This document shows, in pieces, positions 52,587-60,920 of a DNA stretch of 64,000 nucleotides. The stretch covers positions 1 through 64,000 of the forward strand of contig JAGNIJ010000013.1 in NCBI GenBank assembly GCA_018001225.1, written 5' to 3'. A model generated the notes under the pieces. That model did no database searches. It was not told the DNA's origin and saw only the letters and a program-made list of their open reading frames with translations. How positions within the stretch are numbered: position 1 is the first letter of the stretch; every line of letters begins with the position of its first letter. A program made the translations under genes and the position numbers. The DNA comes from Kiritimatiellia bacterium. Its GTDB lineage: Bacteria > Verrucomicrobiota > Kiritimatiellia > CAIQIC01 > JAGNIJ01.

Positions 52587-54259
52587 AATCCATCCTTTCC
52601 ATCGTGCTGACCCTGGTGGTGATCGTCGGCGCGGCATGGCTCCTCTGGCAGTGGGGCTTCTGCCGCTTTTACGTCGAGGCGGACGAGATGGCGGTGATCA
52701 TCGCGAAGATCGGCGACCCGCTGCCGCCGGGCCAGATCCTCGCGAAGCCCGGCCAGAAGGGCGTCCAGGAGGCCGTCCTCGGGGAAGGCCGGCACTTCCG
52801 GAACCCGTGGCTCTACGAGCGCGTGATCAAGCCGGTCGTCGTCATCCCGCCCGGCAAGGTCGGCGTGGTCACGTCCAAGGTCGGCGACGACCTCCCGCAG
52901 GACGAGTTCCTGGCCGAGCCCGGCCAGAAGGGCATCTGGCGCGGCGTGCTCGGCCCCGGCAAGTACCGCCTGAATCCGTTCGGCTACCAGGTCGAGATCG
53001 CCAACGCCATCAGCATCCCCATCGGGTACGTCGGCGTCATCACGTCGCTCTCCGGCGAGCAGGCCCCGCCCGGTAAATTCGCCGAGTCGGGCCAGAAGGG
53101 CATCCGCAAGGACGTGCTCCAGCCCGGCCTCTACTACATCAACCCGAAGGCCCTCAAGTCCGACGTGCTGGAGATCGGCGTGAACCAGGTCTCCCTGCTC
53201 GGCAAGGCCGGCGGCGAGATGATCACCAAGACCCAGATCGCCAGCCAGAACGTCGCGATGGAACAGCTCCAGCGGCAGGTCCTGGACGAGCAGAAGGACA
53301 AGCGCATCTCCTACGCGAAACGCGAGCGCGCCCAGGAAGCCGCCCCCGCCCCCCTGCTCGAGGGGCGCCTGGTCCAGCAGCAGCAGATGCCCGACTACAC
53401 GGCCGCGTTGAGCATCGCGCAGTTCGTTGAGTTTCCCTCGCGTGACGGCTTCGAGATCAGCCTCGACATGACCGTCGAGTTCGAGCTGCAGCCCGACCTG
53501 ATCGCCGCGATCTTCCGCAGTTACGGCGACCTGCCCGCGGTGGTGGACAAGATCATCATGCCGCAGATCCTCTCCGTGTCCCGGCTCAAGGGCTCCGCCT
53601 ACCGCGCCAAGGACTTCATCGTCGGCGAGGGCCGCGAGAAGTTCCAGAGCGACCTGACGGAATCGCTGGCCCGGTCGCTGGCCGAGCGCAAGATCGTCGT
53701 GCACAACGCCCTGATCCGGCACGTCAACGTGCCCATGCAGATCCTCGACCCGATCCAGCAGGCCAGCATCGCCGTTGAGCAGGACCTGACCAACCAGGAG
53801 AAGCAGAACACGGCGAAGAAGCAGGCCGAACTGAACACCCAGTTGAGCCTGATCGACCAGGCCCGCGAGCAGGTCGCCCAGCAGACCGAAAAGCTCAAGG
53901 CCGAGATCAAGGCCGACCAGGAGAAGCAGGTCGCCATGATCCAGGCGGACACGCTCAAGCAGGCCGCGGACATCGAGCGGCAGACCGCGCAGGTCCGGGC
54001 CGACCGCACGCGCAAACTCGGCGGCGTGGAGGCCAAGGTGATCGAGCTCGTCGAGGGCGAGAAGGCGAAGGGCTTTGAGCTCAAGGCCGACGCGTTCGGC
54101 GATCCGTCCGGCTTCTCCCTCTGGGAATTCGCGCAGAGCCTGAACCCGCAGGTGCAGGTCAACATCCTGCATTCCGGGCCCGGCACGCTGTGGACCGACC
54201 TGGAGAAGGCCCGGCTCGGCGACCTCGGCGGCGCGGCGGTGATCCAGAAGGAGAAATAG
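52583..54259 (+). CDS. SPFH/band-7 protein with three vault-like repeats (second of pair)
   Basis: Paralogue of the previous gene, 558 residues: transmembrane helix at 4-25, three repeats (about 31-83, 88-140, 146-193; VIPPGKVGVVTSKVGDDLPQDE, VLGPGKYRLNPFGYQV), an SPFH domain (about 270-390, DGFEISLDMTVEFELQPDL) and a coiled coil (about 395-490, rich in Gln/Lys). Between repeats and SPFH domain there is an insert (about 205-265, KRERAQEAAPAPL) absent from the first protein. The ATGA overlap means the two are co-translated, and together they may build a hetero-oligomer. The ORF6N gene starts 12 bp later. Confidence 0.85.
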   Translation: MKSILSIVLTLVVIVGAAWLLWQWGFCRFYVEADEMAVIIAKIGDPLPPGQILAKPGQKGVQEAVLGEGRHFRNPWLYERVIKPVVVIPPGKVGVVTSKVGDDLPQDEFLAEPGQKGIWRGVLGPGKYRLNPFGYQVEIANAISIPIGYVGVITSLSGEQAPPGKFAESGQKGIRKDVLQPGLYYINPKALKSDVLEIGVNQVSLLGKAGGEMITKTQIASQNVAMEQLQRQVLDEQKDKRISYAKRERAQEAAPAPLLEGRLVQQQQMPDYTAALSIAQFVEFPSRDGFEISLDMTVEFELQPDLIAAIFRSYGDLPAVVDKIIMPQILSVSRLKGSAYRAKDFIVGEGREKFQSDLTESLARSLAERKIVVHNALIRHVNVPMQILDPIQQASIAVEQDLTNQEKQNTAKKQAELNTQLSLIDQAREQVAQQTEKLKAEIKADQEKQVAMIQADTLKQAADIERQTAQVRADRTRKLGGVEAKVIELVEGEKAKGFELKADAFGDPSGFSLWEFAQSLNPQVQVNILHSGPGTLWTDLEKARLGDLGGAAVIQKEK

Positions 54260-54271
54260 ACGCCCCTTGCC

Positions 54272-54853
54272 GTGAGCGAAGACCTTGTCAGATATGGGAA
54301 CGACTTCTCCGACGACAGGATCGTCGCCGTCCGGAACCAGAAGGTGATTCTGGACTCGGACCTGGCCCGAATCTACGGGGTGTCCACCAAGGCCCTGAAC
54401 CAAGCCGTCAAGCGGAACAGGAACAAGTTCCCCCGCGACTTCATGTTCCAACTCACTCAACAGGAAGCGGTTAGCATTGCATATTCAAGGTCACAATCTG
54501 TGACCTTGAAGCAAGGCCAGAACATCAAGTATCTCCCGTACGCCTTTACCGAACACGGGGCCGTGATGGCCGCCACGGTGTTGAACAGCCCGCGGGCCGT
54601 GCAGATGAGCGTCTTCGTGGTCCGCGCTTTTGTGCGGATGCGCGCCGTGCTGACGGACAACCGCGAGCTGGCGCGGAAACTCGCGGCGCTGGAAAAGGAA
54701 CTCCAGGCCCGGCTCGACGTCCACGAGTCGGCCATCGTGGACATCCTGCGAAGGATCATGGACCTGGTGGATCCGCCGGCCCTGCCCGAGCCGCCGAAAA
54801 AGCCCATCGGGTTCACGGCGAGGGAGCGGCGCGGCTCGTATCGGCCCCGCTGA
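54272..54853 (+). CDS. ORF6N-domain DNA-binding protein
   Basis: Protein of 193 residues, GTG start. The ORF6N domain (about 15-105) shows VAVRNQKVILDSDLARIYGVSTKALNQAVKRN and FTEHGAVMAATVLNS, typical of phage antirepressor-like and chromosomal ORF6N proteins; the rest is a helical region (about 125-170). No phage genes are nearby. It is 12 bp from the SPFH pair but could have moved in independently. Function unknown beyond likely DNA binding. Confidence 0.85.
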   Translation: MSEDLVRYGNDFSDDRIVAVRNQKVILDSDLARIYGVSTKALNQAVKRNRNKFPRDFMFQLTQQEAVSIAYSRSQSVTLKQGQNIKYLPYAFTEHGAVMAATVLNSPRAVQMSVFVVRAFVRMRAVLTDNRELARKLAALEKELQARLDVHESAIVDILRRIMDLVDPPALPEPPKKPIGFTARERRGSYRPR

Positions 54854-54870
54854 CGCGCCGCGGGGCGCGG

Positions 54871-54898
54871 CGCCTCCATCGGAAAAAAGCTGGAGGCG
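54871..54898. terminator. Hairpin between convergent genes
   Basis: CGCCTCCA (54871-54878) pairs with TGGAGGCG (54891-54898); a 12-nt loop containing AAAAAA. More GC palindromes flank it (54855-54873, 54898-54916). Confidence 0.5.
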
Positions 54899-54935
54899 GG
54901 CCGCCCACGGCCCGCACGCGGCATCTCCCGTCGCG

Positions 54936-55892
54936 CTACTTCCGCTGGCGAGAACGCCGCCGCACCGCCACCACGCCCAGCCCCAGGCCCACGAGCGCGA
55001 CCGTGGCGGCCTCGGGAATCGGCGCCACGAGCAGCGCGAGGCCGCGGGCGTCGTACACCGTGCTGATCTGGGTCGGTGCCGCGCCGTTCGTGTTGCCGGC
55101 GTAGATGGTCCCGCCGAAGACCTCCGACCAGTAGAGATCCCCGCTCGCAGGATCGAGGTCAATGCCGTAGGGCCGGGCCGACAACCCGGAATAGACGGCG
55201 TGGGACGATCCGCCGCTCATGGGCGCGCCAAGGATGCGGTAGCCGCTCCAATCCGCCCAGTACATCATATCGTGCGCGGGATCCAGGGTCAGGTGCCGGT
55301 ATTCCGTCCCGGCGTACAGGAGCGAGGGCGATCCGCTCCCGTCGGCGTTGGCGACATAGATCCCCGCGTCGAGGTCGGCGAAGTACAGCTTGTCGCCGAG
55401 CGGATCGTACTCGATGCCGTTAAGCCGATGGCTCATGTTCCAAAGGGTGGTGTAGCCCCCGGTGCCGTCGAGGCTCCCGACGCCCACGCTCTGGCCGGCG
55501 CCCCCGGTCGTGATGAAGATCCGGTTGCCGCTCACGTCGATCGCGCAGTCGAGCCGTTCGCCGAAAACGGCTTTCCCGCCGGCGTAGTTTGTGCTGGTTA
55601 CACTATCGAGCCGTAGCAGCCCGGAGCCGTCGAAATTGGCCCGGCAAATCGTATGGTAGTTTCCGCCGGTCAGGTAGACGTGCTCGTTGATGGGATCCAC
55701 CTCGATACCCACGACCCCGCGGTACAGGTTGGTGAAGGTGTCCAACTGGCCCCCGCCCGTCGTGCTCACCAGGATCGTCGTGGCCGAGTTGGCGCAACCG
55801 ACGAACAGGTCGCCGATCGCCGCGGACGCATCCCCACTCGCCCACATAACAACCATCTACACAATGGAAAACAGCCGCAGGACCGTCCGCAT
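54936..55892 (-). pseudogene. PEP-CTERM protein with an amber codon in the signal peptide
   Basis: Read from the ATG at 55892, which has AAGGAGG 7 nt upstream, the frame is MRTVLRLFSIV, then TAG (55859-55857), then ATG (55856) MVVMWASGDASA and an intact protein of 306 residues. The first part has the basic start and hydrophobic run of a signal peptide; the second supplies the rest and the cleavage region. The body has about six YWTD/NHL-like propeller segments (LTLDPAHDMMYWADWSG, IDLDPASGDLYWSEVFGG) and ends in a PEP-CTERM tail (IPEAATVALVGLGLGVVAV, RRRSRQRK). Either a recent nonsense mutation, a sequencing error, readthrough, or restart at the TAGATG junction. Confidence 0.75.
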
Positions 55893-56023
55893 GGCAACCT
55901 CCTTGCTTATTCGTGCTTTCCTTCCGTTCGACACGACAGGCCATCGACTGGATAGACGGCCACGACACCTCGGATTCATTTCAGGACAGAAAGAACCGCA
56001 TGACAAGCAAAAAAACATGAATT

Positions 56024-56092
56024 TAAAAAAAACACCCGCGGGGGCCGGCGCCGCGAGGGCGCGGCGTCTCCAATCCAGCCCGCGGGGGGGGA
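56024..56092 (-). terminator. Terminator of the purA-uppS-cdsA-rseP operon
   Basis: On the minus strand GC-rich nested inverted repeats (CCCGCGGG outer arms, GCCGCG/CGCGGC inner arms) run into a T-tract of eight (56024-56031 as A on the plus strand). It starts immediately after the last gene of the operon. The gap 55893-56023 shows nothing else. Confidence 0.65.
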
Positions 56093-56488
56093 TCAGTTCA
56101 AGTCGTCCGGGGCCAGGCTGCGGCGGGCCTCGAAGTCGTAGCCCCAGACCGGGCGGCCCTCCATCTTCAGGAACAGGCGGCGGGAATCGTCGCTCCAGGA
56201 GAGGCGCTCGCCGAGGTCCACGCGGAAATCATTGGTGAGCGGGGGCGAGTAGAACAGGGTCCGCAGGCCCCAGCGGTCGCGGGCCTTGACGACCAGGCTC
56301 TCGCGGTTGACATACCGGGTGCGCAGGAGGCGGGCCGTGCGCGAGCCGTCCGGCGAATCCAGCCGCTGGATCATCCACGCGGGCGGCACGAGGATGCGAA
56401 GGGCCGCGACCATCACGACCACGACCCCGACGAGGGCCACGATCCAGCGCGGCACCCAAACGCCTTCCGCCCAGTTCCGCTGCGTCAT
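56093..56488 (-). CDS. Small membrane-anchored protein, unknown
   Basis: Protein of 131 residues with one N-terminal transmembrane helix (about 14-35, WIVALVGVVVVMVAALRIL) and an outer domain of about 90 residues (DSPDGSRTARLLRTRYVNRESLVVKARDRWG, LSWSDDSRRLFLKMEGRPVWGYDFE). Its beta-rich repeats resemble a single propeller-like unit. It starts 4 bp inside the end of rseP (ATGA) and is the last gene of the operon. Family not recognised. Confidence 0.75.
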   Translation of the reverse strand: MTQRNWAEGVWVPRWIVALVGVVVVMVAALRILVPPAWMIQRLDSPDGSRTARLLRTRYVNRESLVVKARDRWGLRTLFYSPPLTNDFRVDLGERLSWSDDSRRLFLKMEGRPVWGYDFEARRSLAPDDLN

Positions 56489-57870
56489 GGCCCCGCGGGC
56501 TCCGCGGCCGGGACCTCCGCCGCGGGCGGGGCCGCGTTGGTCACCGCGGCCTGTTCCTCCCCGCCCCGGAACAGCGGGAGGATCATCCGCTTGGTGTCCC
56601 GGAAGATCAGCAGGACGAACAGGGCGATCAGCAGCGCGGCGAAGACGTTCATGATCGCGTTGAAGACCTTCTGGCTCACGCGCCGCCGGGTGACGGCCTC
56701 CCAGAGGGCAAAGAGGATATGCCCGCCGTCGAGGACGGGGATCGGCAGGATGTTGAGCACGGCCAGGTTGACGTTGAGGAGCCCCGTGAACCACAGAGCC
56801 ATCAGGAAGCTGCCCTGCACGTAGAGCCAGAACATGCCGAAGATCGCAACGGGCCCACCCACGGCCTGCGCGGCGGCCTTCGACTGGCCCGGGGTCACAA
56901 GCGCCCGCAGCAGGCGGACGATCAGCAGGGCATGGCTCTTGATCTGCGCCATCGGCCGCTTGACGTCCAGCGTGTTGAAGACGACGCCGATCCGCACCTT
57001 CTCCGTCGCCTCGTCCCAGGCCGGCGTGACCTCCAGCGTCATCGGCGCGCCGTCACGCTCGATGACCACGGGCACGGTCCGGTCCCGGCATTCCGCGACC
57101 TGCGTCGTCAGGTGTTCCCGGCTGAAAAGCCGTACGCCGTCGAGTTCCACGATCCGGTCGCCCGCCCGGATCCCGGCCCGGTCGGCGCTCGAGCCCGCGT
57201 CCACGCTCAAGACCCAGCAGTGGCTCATCGGCAGCAGGCCGGGGACGTACCGCGCGCCCATGAACTTCTCCGTCTTCGCCGGGATCGTTTTTTCCGAGCC
57301 GTCGGCGCCGCGGACGCGCAGGACCGGCTCCTCGTAGAGGGCGCTACTGACCATGAAATCGTCCCACGAGCGCACGGGCTGGTCGTGGACGGCCGTGATC
57401 GCGTCGCCGATCCGCAGGCCGGCCGCGTACACGGCGCTGCCGGGGTCCACGTAGCCCACGAAGCTGTTCTCCTGGTCCGGCGCGAAGGACTGGCCGCCGA
57501 GGTACACGATCCAGGCGATGATCACGGCCAGGATTATGTTGCCGACAACGCCGGCGAGGCCGACGAGGATGCGCTTCCAGGGCGGCGCGGGCGGGATATC
57601 CTTTTTTCCGCCCTCGCCCTGGCCCTCGAGCGCCAGCGCGCCCGAAGGGTCCATCTGCGGCAGGGCTACGTAACCGCCGAAGGGGATGAGGCCGATCTTG
57701 TAGGTGATGCCCCCGACCTTCCGCTTCCAGAGCGCCGGGCCGAAGCCGATGGAGAAGGTCTCGACGATCAGGCCCAGCCGGCGGGCGACGAGGAAATGGC
57801 CGAACTCGTGGACGAAGATGGTGATCCCGAACAGGAACGCGATGACGAGGATCGTATACAGGGTGAGCAT
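56485..57870 (-). CDS. rseP: Site-2 protease RseP
   Basis: Inner-membrane zinc metalloprotease (M50) of 461 residues that cuts transmembrane segments of anti-sigma factors and signal peptides. Active site HEFGH (H21, E22, H25), GGYVALPQMD, two PDZ-like regions (about 120-290; FVGYVDPGSAVYAAGLRIGD, SSADRAGIRAGDRIVELDGV) and the second metal motif NILPIPVLDGGHILF near 380. Expected length. It could act on the membrane anti-sigma factor encoded at 23.1 kb, but that is inference. Lies in purA-uppS-cdsA-rseP; the dxr gene often found between cdsA and rseP is absent. Confidence 0.95.
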   Translation of the reverse strand: MLTLYTILVIAFLFGITIFVHEFGHFLVARRLGLIVETFSIGFGPALWKRKVGGITYKIGLIPFGGYVALPQMDPSGALALEGQGEGGKKDIPPAPPWKRILVGLAGVVGNIILAVIIAWIVYLGGQSFAPDQENSFVGYVDPGSAVYAAGLRIGDAITAVHDQPVRSWDDFMVSSALYEEPVLRVRGADGSEKTIPAKTEKFMGARYVPGLLPMSHCWVLSVDAGSSADRAGIRAGDRIVELDGVRLFSREHLTTQVAECRDRTVPVVIERDGAPMTLEVTPAWDEATEKVRIGVVFNTLDVKRPMAQIKSHALLIVRLLRALVTPGQSKAAAQAVGGPVAIFGMFWLYVQGSFLMALWFTGLLNVNLAVLNILPIPVLDGGHILFALWEAVTRRRVSQKVFNAIMNVFAALLIALFVLLIFRDTKRMILPLFRGGEEQAAVTNAAPPAAEVPAAEPAGP

Positions 57871-57893
57871 TCAGCACTTCCTTTGATGGCGGA

Positions 57894-58739
57894 TCATGCG
57901 GCCAGGAAAAAGGTGGCGTAGACGTAGAGCATGGGGACGGCGAAGAGGAGACTGTCGAGGACGTCCAGCAGGCCGCCCATGCCGAGGAGGATGCGGCCGG
58001 AGTCCTTGACGCCGGCGGCGCGCTTGAAGAGGGATTCGGTCAGATCGCCCGCGATGCCCGCGAGCGACAAGAGCAGGCCCAGCGCGACCGCGTCGCCGGA
58101 ATGCAGGACCACCTGCTGCCAGTGGGGTCGCGCCAGGGCGCAGGCGGCGAGGCTGCCGAGCACGGACAGCGCGATGCCCCCGAAGCAGCCCTCCCAGGAC
58201 TTCGCGGGCGAGATGCGCGGGATCAGCTTGTGCCGCCCGACGGCGCAGCCGATGAAGAAGGCGCCGACGTCGGAGAGCTTGGTCACGACGATCGCGTAGA
58301 GGGCCAGGAGCCGCCCGTCGTGGTCGCCCCAGTCCACCAGCAGCCGCGTGAAGAAGTTGAACAGGAACGCCACGTACAGGATGCCGAAGAGCGTGCCCGC
58401 GATGGTCTCCAACGGGCGCGGGTTGTTCTTCTGCGGGAATTGGCGCAGGAGCACAGCGAGCAGCGCGGCGAAGAGGGCCATGATTTCGACCCGGCCCGGC
58501 GCCTGCTGCAGCAGGCCGGTCGCCAGGATCAGGGCCAGGCCGCCGGCGATGCCGACGAAGGGGAAGTGCGGAATCCGCGCCGCCTCAAGCATCCCATAGA
58601 ACTCCCACAGCGCGACGGCCGTGATCGCCAGCAGCACGACCAGCCAGCCGTGGAACGGCAGCCACCACGCGGCCGCGAACAGCGCCGCGCTGATCGCCAG
58701 CCCCGTGGGCAGCCGGTATTTCAGTTTGTCGAAGTTCAT
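57894..58739 (-). CDS. cdsA: Phosphatidate cytidylyltransferase
   Basis: Inner-membrane enzyme of 281 residues making CDP-diacylglycerol from phosphatidate and CTP. About eight transmembrane helices; the C-terminal signature is visible as SPAKSWEGCFGG and SLAGIAGDLTESLFKRAAGVKDSG...GMGGLLDVLDSLLF. Start ATG at 58739 overlaps the uppS stop by ATGA. Identification firm. Confidence 0.95.
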   Translation of the reverse strand: MNFDKLKYRLPTGLAISAALFAAAWWLPFHGWLVVLLAITAVALWEFYGMLEAARIPHFPFVGIAGGLALILATGLLQQAPGRVEIMALFAALLAVLLRQFPQKNNPRPLETIAGTLFGILYVAFLFNFFTRLLVDWGDHDGRLLALYAIVVTKLSDVGAFFIGCAVGRHKLIPRISPAKSWEGCFGGIALSVLGSLAACALARPHWQQVVLHSGDAVALGLLLSLAGIAGDLTESLFKRAAGVKDSGRILLGMGGLLDVLDSLLFAVPMLYVYATFFLAA

Positions 58740-59455
58740 TCGATGTCCCCGAACCGCCGGTGCCGCCTCGCGTACTCGGCCAGGGCCTCGCGGAACTGCG
58801 GCTCTCGGAAGTCCGGCCACAAAACATCCGTGAAGTATAGCTCGGAGTACGAAAGCTGCCAGAGCAGGAAATTGCTGATGCGCAGCTCGCCGCTGGTCCG
58901 GATCATCAGGTCGGGGTCCGGTACGTCCGGCGCGTAAAGGTGGGCCGCGATGGTCTTCTCGTCCACGTCGCCCGGCTTGAGTTCGCCGTCCCGGACGCGG
59001 GCCGCGATGCGGCGGACCGCGTCGCGCAACTCCGCCCGGCCCCCGTAGCTCAACGCCAGGATGAGCTGCCCCGCGTCGTAGTGCTCGGTCGCCTTCATCA
59101 CCCGCTTGAGCTCGCGCTGGATCTCCGGCGGCAGGTCGGCCAGTCTCCCGATCACGCGCAGCCGGACCTTGTTCTCGTGCAGCTCGAATTCCTGCCGGGA
59201 GAGGAACCGCTTCAGGAGCATCATCAGCCCGCGGATCTCGGCGCGCGGCCGGACCCAGTTCTCCACGCTGAAGGCGTACAGCGTCAGGTACTTGACGCCG
59301 GCATTCCGGCAGGCGCGGATGATCGCCCGCACGGACTCCGCCCCCTCCTGGTGCCCCTTCAGCCGCGGCCAGCCGCGCTTTTTCGCCCAGCGGCCGTTGC
59401 CGTCCATGATGATCGCCACGTGGGTGGGGATCTTCGGGGCGGATTCCTTCATCAT
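58736..59455 (-). CDS. uppS: Undecaprenyl diphosphate synthase
   Basis: Cis-prenyltransferase of 239 residues that makes the C55 lipid carrier for peptidoglycan and O-antigen. Motifs: HVAIIMDGNGRWAKKRGWPRLKGH, YAFSVENWVRP, LSYGGRAEL, DPDLMIRTSGELRISNFLLWQ, all intact. MM start, the first at 59455; overlaps the purA stop by 4 bp and cdsA by 4 bp. Confidence 0.96.
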   Translation of the reverse strand: MMKESAPKIPTHVAIIMDGNGRWAKKRGWPRLKGHQEGAESVRAIIRACRNAGVKYLTLYAFSVENWVRPRAEIRGLMMLLKRFLSRQEFELHENKVRLRVIGRLADLPPEIQRELKRVMKATEHYDAGQLILALSYGGRAELRDAVRRIAARVRDGELKPGDVDEKTIAAHLYAPDVPDPDLMIRTSGELRISNFLLWQLSYSELYFTDVLWPDFREPQFREALAEYARRHRRFGDIE

Positions 59456-60744
59456 GCGCCCTCCCCGGCCGGCGGGAGCCAGAGCGTGCTCTCGCGCCGC
59501 GGCCCGACCGAAAGAAGGCCCACGGGCACGCCCGTGATCTCCTCCAGCCGGGCGACGTACGCCCGCGCGCGCGCCGGCAGGTCCTCGATGCGCGTCGCCG
59601 CGCGGGTGGAGGCGCGCCAGCCCTGGAAATCCTCGTAGACGGGCCGGCAGCGCTCCAGCGCCCGGGCGTCCGCCGGCACATGATCCAGGCGGCGGCCGTC
59701 GCATTCGTAGGCGGTGCAGATTCGAATCGTGTCCACGCCGTCGAGCACATCGAGCTTGGTCACGGCCCACCAGTCGATCCCGTTGACCATCACGGAGTGG
59801 CGGGCGACGACAGCGTCGAACCAGCCGCAGCGGCGCGGCCGGCCGGTGGTCGCCCCGAACTCCCGGCCGCCCTCCCGGAGTCGCTCGCCGGTCTCGTCCT
59901 TCAACTCCGTCGGGAACGGCCCCTCGCCGACGCGGGTCGTGTAGGCCTTGATGACGCCGACGACCCGGTCGATGCGGTGGGGCGGCATCCCGCTGCCGGT
60001 GCAGGCGCCGCCGGCCGTGGCGCTGGACGAGGTCACGAACGGGTACGTCCCGAAATCGATGTCCAGCATCGTGCCCTGGGCGCCCTCGAAAAGGATCGGC
60101 TCGCCGCGCGCGGCGGCCTCGTGGAGCATGGGGATCGTGTCCGCCACGAAGGGCGCCAGGCGCGCGGCGGCGGCGCGATAGTCGGCCGCCACGGCCGCGG
60201 CGTCCATCGCGGGGGCGCCGAGGGCGGCCAGGATCCGGTTCTGCTCCTCCAGCCGGGGCCGCAGCCGCTCGTCCAACCCGGGCGCGACCAGGTCCGCCAT
60301 GCGCAGGCCGACGCGCGAGGCCTTGTCGCCGTAGGCCGGCCCGATGCCGCGCTTGGTCGTTCCGATGAGCGTGCCACCGGTCCGGTTCTGTTCCCGCTGC
60401 GCGTCGAGCAGGCGATGGAAGGGCAGCACCACGTGGGCGCGGTCGCTGACGAACAGCCGGCCGGCGGGGTCCACGCCCTGCCCGCGCAGCCCGTCGATTT
60501 CCCCGAGCAGGGCCAAGGGATCCACGACCACGCCATGGCCGATGACGTTGCGGCACCGGGGGTGCAGGACGCCCGAGGGGATCAGGTGCAGCACGAACCG
60601 TTGCTCGCCGATCTCGACCGTGTGCCCGGCGTTGTTGCCGCCCTGGTAGCGCACGACCCAGTCGGCGCGGGCGCTCAAGACGTCGATGATCTTGCCCTTG
60701 CCCTCGTCACCCCACTGCGCCCCGATCAATACCGTGTTAGCCAT
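59452..60744 (-). CDS. purA: Adenylosuccinate synthetase
   Basis: GTP-dependent enzyme of 430 residues joining IMP and aspartate in AMP synthesis. The N-terminus LIGAQWGDEGKGKIIDVL is the P-loop signature; QGGNNAGHTVEIG, GTTKRGIGPAYGDKASR and FEGAQGTMLDIDFGTYPFVTSS follow. First gene of the operon with uppS, cdsA, rseP and a small membrane protein; all junctions overlap by ATGA except cdsA-rseP (23 bp). Confidence 0.96.
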   Translation of the reverse strand: MANTVLIGAQWGDEGKGKIIDVLSARADWVVRYQGGNNAGHTVEIGEQRFVLHLIPSGVLHPRCRNVIGHGVVVDPLALLGEIDGLRGQGVDPAGRLFVSDRAHVVLPFHRLLDAQREQNRTGGTLIGTTKRGIGPAYGDKASRVGLRMADLVAPGLDERLRPRLEEQNRILAALGAPAMDAAAVAADYRAAAARLAPFVADTIPMLHEAAARGEPILFEGAQGTMLDIDFGTYPFVTSSSATAGGACTGSGMPPHRIDRVVGVIKAYTTRVGEGPFPTELKDETGERLREGGREFGATTGRPRRCGWFDAVVARHSVMVNGIDWWAVTKLDVLDGVDTIRICTAYECDGRRLDHVPADARALERCRPVYEDFQGWRASTRAATRIEDLPARARAYVARLEEITGVPVGLLSVGPRRESTLWLPPAGEGA

Positions 60745-60920
60745 TGCGTGTCTCGCCCGTGCAGGCGCCTCATGGTGCTGCGCCCGGGTGCTGTACCCTA
60801 GCCAATGCCCCCGGCAGACGCAACGGAAAAGGCGGCCCGATCGCCGCCGTTTTTTAATGTATACATATCGGGCCCGGATGCATTATGTTTATGGTGGAAG
60901 GCGATTAATACTGTCCTGCG
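60745..60920. other. Divergent intergenic region
   Basis: 176 bp between purA (minus) and the phosphatase gene (plus). It holds an AT-rich patch with the palindrome ATGTATACAT (60857-60866) after a T-run. No clear promoter pair could be set; nothing else seen. Confidence 0.4.

Noticed and set aside
54272..54853. Prophage remnant
   Set aside because: Only the ORF6N gene is phage-like; no integrase, structural or lysis genes and no attachment repeats around it.
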